This document shows, in pieces, positions 59,110 to 64,000 of a stretch of DNA of 64,000 nucleotides. The position numbers and the translations under genes were made by a program. The notes under the pieces are model-generated. The model searched no databases. It was not told the DNA's origin and saw only the letters and a program-made list of their open reading frames with translations. Origin of the DNA: Brachypodius melanocephalos (taxonomy: Eukaryota; Chordata; Aves; Passeriformes; Pycnonotidae); the NCBI GenBank assembly GCA_013398615.1, contig VZSR01003803.1:9807240-9871239 (forward strand), read 5' to 3'. Position 1 is the stretch's first letter; each line of letters opens with the position of its first letter.

Positions 59110-62100
59110 AGTTTTAACACAGAAAATGGGTATCTACCATGGATAGAAGAATTTACCTGGGTCTCAGCTGAATTGATTAAAAGAGGAGTGGAATAGCAGT
59201 CAAAAGTTGGGACAGGAAAGAAGCGCATACATTTGGTTGAAACAAACAGAACTGGTAAGGCCAAAATTTTGGTGGTGCAGGATATGAATCAACTTCGTAA
59301 TAAAACTATCAAATGGATATAAAGTATTTCTATATTTGTTTAGGCTTGCAAATATAGTAGTTCTTAAAACAACAACAAGAAGAAACCCCTGATTTATAAT
59401 CCAGGACAGGATAATGCTGAATAACAAACAACAGTGTGGTACTAATAGAAAATTGACACGTGTAACTGGGCTTTCTTAAAATAACATTACTATAACCAAG
59501 TTGTATACAGACATCACCCACTTCTGAATTGAAAAAATTGGCAGCTAACCCCAGTATATTTAATAAAATTATACAGTACCCAAATAGGTCAAGCCCACAG
59601 TTCCTTTGCATTCATAGATGCATGGTTTTCTAAGACAGGATGGGACTAATGTAATTCCAATTTATTTCTGAATTTCTTGGGCCACATGATATTATTCAGT
59701 GACTTCTGAATCAGTGGTCAGTGTATAAAACAAGTAATAGAAAAGTGTCATTCTTACAGAAGATGTGCCTATGGGGTAATAAAGAATACAGATTAGAAAA
59801 TCAATAGAGCTCATCATTTAATTGTATACATTTTACAGCATTTGCTGTAGGAGTCTTCCAAAATTTTCCAAGGAACCATAGCCTTCTGAGTTTTTGGGCT
59901 TGCCTATCACAGGGCTGGTGCATTAAAAACAACACTTCCCATTACATAATAGTTAAAACAAAGACTGATGAGTTACATCAGTGACATGTCAAAGCTGGGA
60001 AAAACATGAAATATTTGTCAGCAAGCATCCCCATATGAGGTATGAATTTTAAAAGGGATTGCATTGCTTACTTAAAATATGTCAAATAACTGATAACTTT
60101 TATGACTTTTCTGTCATCAGGCCAACTTCAGATGAGGTTATGAATATGACTTCCACAGGAACAAAAGGACACAGAAACAGAGGGGGAAAAATTCCTTCAG
60201 AACATGTCCAAAACCTCAACACTTCCACTTCCTCTACCCTATAGCTGGAACAATAATGCTGACCCAAACACTCTATGCAGACATGTTGATCTACCTGGTC
60301 TGTGTTCAGTACAGTCCCTTTAACAATTAAAAAACCTCACCTCATGAACAGAAAAATAAGAAGCTTCCTGATAATGTTATTTTCGAAAGAAAAATCTGCA
60401 TGAGATAAAGGCACTACCGTTCTTGTACAGGAGAAGTTATTTGAAGTTTCTATTAATTGAGAAGGTTCACAACAGAAATGGTCCTTAGATTTTTCAAATT
60501 ATATATGGACAAGCAAAGTAAAGTTAGAATTTTTTTTTTTTTTGGAAATCAGCTCTTTTATAGATATCAGAGCAAGCCATTTAACTCTTTGTCCTACATG
60601 GATAGCAAATAAAATTCACACTTCAGCAACATTCATTGTGCAGCAATGTTAAGAAACTCAACCCAGCCAGAACAGGCTAATCTGAATAGCAGAAGTGGGC
60701 TGTGTAGATGTGATTCTTCACATGAAGTAGTTGCACCTGCTTTTGTTTGTTCTTTCCAGTTTTCTACAAACCATAGAGAAAAAAACCTACAAGTTCTTAA
60801 AAGTTTTAATCTTGGTCTGTATGTCTTTTAAATAAGAACAAAATTGCGAGACACAAAACAAAAATGATGAACAGAAATGTGTTTGAGCACACTCTTTTTA
60901 CTGCTTTTAAAACCATCCTGTCTTTCTTCCTGGTGGCCCAGCCTCTCAATTCATTCTCGTACCTTAAATCTGTTAATTCCATTTTTATTACACTTTCTGA
61001 ATTTCTGCAGGCCTTGGGCATTTGTTTAATAAAAACCATTAAACTGAGATTGACTGGATGAGATCTCCAAGGAAATTCTAAGTGCTGAACAAAGCAATTT
61101 TAGAATGTCTTTCTGCTGTACAGAGCTGATCCAGTATCCTCTGCTTCATTTTGGTTGCAGGACAGCTAGTGATGTTGTCTCCCACGGGAATTGGCTTGTG
61201 ACCCATCTGCTCTAGCTCCCAGTCTGATGAACTCTGATTCGCTGTTTAGTCAGCTAACAGATTATGCTGAATATGTTCAGTTATAAACCTTATTTCTTCT
61301 GTTGAACTGGACTTAGGAGTCAGAGCAAAAAGTGATATTAAGAGAATTTGGAGAGCAAACTTAGAGTGTGCCTAAACTCCTTTTGGTAGAGAGTGCACTT
61401 ATCAGAAATCCAAGCCCTATTAAAATGAATATTCCAGTTTATAACATTTCCCTGAATTTTCCTGAAAGCCATGAAAGCTTAGTAGGCTACTAGACAAAAG
61501 GAAGACTGTTTCCTCTTTTTGTGACTGCTATTCCTGAGTGGCTCAAACAATTCTAGGATGCCTCATCTCTTTTGCCCAGAAGCAAAATAGCTGCCAAGCC
61601 CTTGAAATAGGATTAGACATGACTCAGGCATCATCTACTGACTCCAACACACCAGATGCAGGAGTTCTGGGGACCCCCATCAGCAGGTACTCGGACACCT
61701 GTGGAAGCAGTTGAAAAAACCCATCAGAGCCACAGTCACCTCTGTGGTTAGATACTGCATAGGTGCCCAAGGTCTGCGTGAAGCCTTAGGACAATCTGGG
61801 TGCTGGCTCCAAACTTTGCTCCACATGGAAGTGTCTGCTGAGGGAATGGTGTTCTCAGGACCTCCCCTGCACACCTTGCACACCAATGACTAGTGGAAGA
61901 AATGAGAAGCTTCATTTACAGATGCAGAGAGCTTCAGGGTCCAGTTCAGGGAAACTGTATTGCTTTTGCATTACCAGAGCACTTTGCAAACATGCCTCCA
62001 CCCACTACATGAAGTTCTACAGGTCATAATAATGACATCAATATATATACTTAAAGGGCATTATGCAAAGCAGAAGCACAGTGTTTGTAGGACAGTAGCA

Positions 62101-64000
62101 TCATTAGATTGGAATGGAAGTTTTATTAACACAGTACCCAGTACAATGAAGTTTAAGCCTTATATGCCAGTGCACTAGCTGTCCAACAAACTCTCAAATT
62201 GACAGAAAGATAATATTCTGTTATTAAGCATGGACTATTGAACACGTTCCTTGAAGAACAGTGACTGTTTAAGAAAATAAATTGAGCCTCAAAAAATAAA
62301 ACAACTAATTAAACCCTGTTTTGAAGCTTATTCCCTGCTTCAAAAGCTCTTAACACTTCAGATGCTTCCCCATGACTTCAGAAACCAGTGTTTTTCCATT
62401 GAGCAAAGAAGCATACTCACTATGTTGCAAAATCACGTGAAGAAGCCCCACAAACCATACCACACCATCATTAAAGCCATAAGCTATGCATTTAAGATGT
62501 ACACATTGTAACGAACTTCAGTACAGCATAGACTCAGTTGTACAGCACAGGCACAGCAATATCCTCGCGTGATTTAATACACGACCTAAAATCACAGCCC
62601 CATGAACAAATTAGAAATAAAGGAAAGTTAGAAACATTGGCAAAGTGTGGGCTTTGGCACATAAATATGGCAGGGGTTCACTCAAGTGTCAGTATTAATT
62701 ACTGTCTTCCCATGAACATTCTCAATTCTACAAAGACATTTTTTCACATCAGAATATTCATCCTCTAAGCCAGTAATCACCATTCCAAGAGAAAACACCC
62801 CAACAAACCAACACCAAACCATAAAAAGTCAGTCACTGGGTCTGGAATCAGCTTACTGAAGATCCAGGAAGGAAACAGCATTTCACTATCAGAACTTTGA
62901 ACAGGCTTCCTCCTAGGACAGAACCACTCTAAGGTAGAAAATACACCATCAAGGGTAGATTTGCATAGGACAGAAAGGTGATCAACCACTTCCACAGCCC
63001 CAAAGAAGTACTTAAGATTTAGAAAAGCTGAGCAGAAAAGAATCTCCTTTCTAATTCTCCCTACAGTTTAAAATATTTCTGGGCAGTTTCTACCACATTG
63101 AACGGTAGATGGAAAACATTTATATATTTATTTTTATATATAAAAATATGTGTGCCTGTATAGAGGCTACAAGTCTGAAACAGAGAGAGCATACACCTGG
63201 TTATACCAAGAACCATGGAAATACAGGGCAAAATGGCAGGATAAGACTATATTATATTTTGAAATATACTTCCTATCCCATGTGGCATCTATATTTCCAT
63301 TTCCATCTTGGCAGGAATGACCCATGCCCAGTTCTCAGAGCTCCAGCAGTGGCCTCTGCTTTGTAATACTACTCAGTTGCAATGCAAAGAACCCCTAACA
63401 TGTGTGAGGGAATAAACAATTTCCTTTGTTTTGTAGAGAGAATCAATATCTGTAACTACCACACAAAGCATCACTCTGATGCAACTGGCAGGTATGCAGA
63501 AAACCTATTTTTTTATATAACAGATATTCCTCTTCCTACTGTTGTAATCTGAAAAAAATTAAAGCCATCGTATTTCTCATGGAATAATAATTTTTTTTCA
63601 GATGTGTCCTAACATTTTATCTATGTTCAAGTTGACATATGTTTAACAGTTAGATGACGATGAAATATATAGTTGTTAATAGTATTTCTTTGTAAGTTTT
63701 AATTATTGAGAGACATTACATCATAGGATACTAGATTTTTTTTTCATTACAAAAACTGATTTATAGTTAACTGATTTTGAATGCTAAAATGATTTCACAT
63801 TAAGCCTTTGATAGTTAAGAGGCTAGATGCCACATCTACCATTTCACTTTATGGTAATTTAATTATTATAATGGGCACAATAAACCTTTCTGAAATATCC
63901 TAATATTTGAAAGAATAAAAAAGACTCACCTCAGTGCTATTACCAGAAAGAAAAAATTAGCTAGCTAGCAGTTCTGTGTTCTAGCACTCTAATTTACTAC
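59110..64000. other. right-hand intergenic DNA, no gene recognised
   Basis: No exon with supported boundaries on either strand. A poly-T run lies near 60530-60544 and a self-complementary AT tract near 63119-63150. The minus open frame 60806-61039 has one hydrophobic segment but no recognisable homology. Confidence 0.5.

Noticed and set aside
60806..61039. Minus-strand frame with one hydrophobic segment, possible small membrane protein
   Set aside because: A matching plus-strand frame is also open, there is no promoter or homology, and the hydrophobic part is T-rich.
1..64000. CRISPR array, prokaryotic defence system, phage or plasmid genes
   Set aside because: The window is vertebrate genomic DNA with introns, CR1 LINEs and vertebrate promoters. 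No regularly spaced repeats or prokaryotic gene structure are present.

Overview
The window looks like nuclear DNA from a bird or a close sauropsid relative. It is AT-rich, carries widely spaced spliced vertebrate exons, and is scattered with fragments of CR1 LINEs. Several of these have the usual avian 3' end, a run of ATTCTGTGATTC-type octamers. I saw no bacterial operon, CRISPR array, viral genome or RNA gene. It matches part of the matrix metalloproteinase (MMP) cluster that in human lies on 11q22, in the same relative orientation (all genes on one strand).

Left end, 501-1975, minus strand: the promoter and first four coding exons of a secreted collagenase most like MMP1. Zinc-ligand and cysteine-switch numbering agree with human MMP1 (Cys92, His168, Asp170, His183, His196). 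The rest of the gene, including the HExxH exon, lies beyond base 1. Then about 24 kb (2.0-26.1 kb) of mostly non-coding DNA holds CR1 pieces and one unexplained long open frame pair near 5.7-6.8 kb.

26105-32506, minus strand: a complete, intact ten-exon MMP13 (collagenase 3) gene encoding 472 residues. All splice phases close and both metal sites and both hemopexin cysteines are present. Its promoter has RUNX, PEA3/ETS, AP-1 and TATA elements at spacings like those described for mammalian MMP13. The MMP1-like promoter has the PEA3, AP-1 and TATA arrangement of MMP1. Both genes therefore look set up for AP-1/ETS-inducible secretion of collagen-degrading zymogens.

32.7-48 kb: upstream intergenic DNA with CR1 fragments and no recognisable gene. 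48.2-58.6 kb, minus strand: five short candidate exons with plausible splice signals lie downstream of the only CpG-rich patch in the window (about 58.38-58.64 kb, containing an 18-bp triplication). I do not recognise the encoded protein, and the reading phases do not all join, so this is a lead rather than a gene call. 58.7-64 kb: non-coding DNA with one CR1 3' end and simple repeats.
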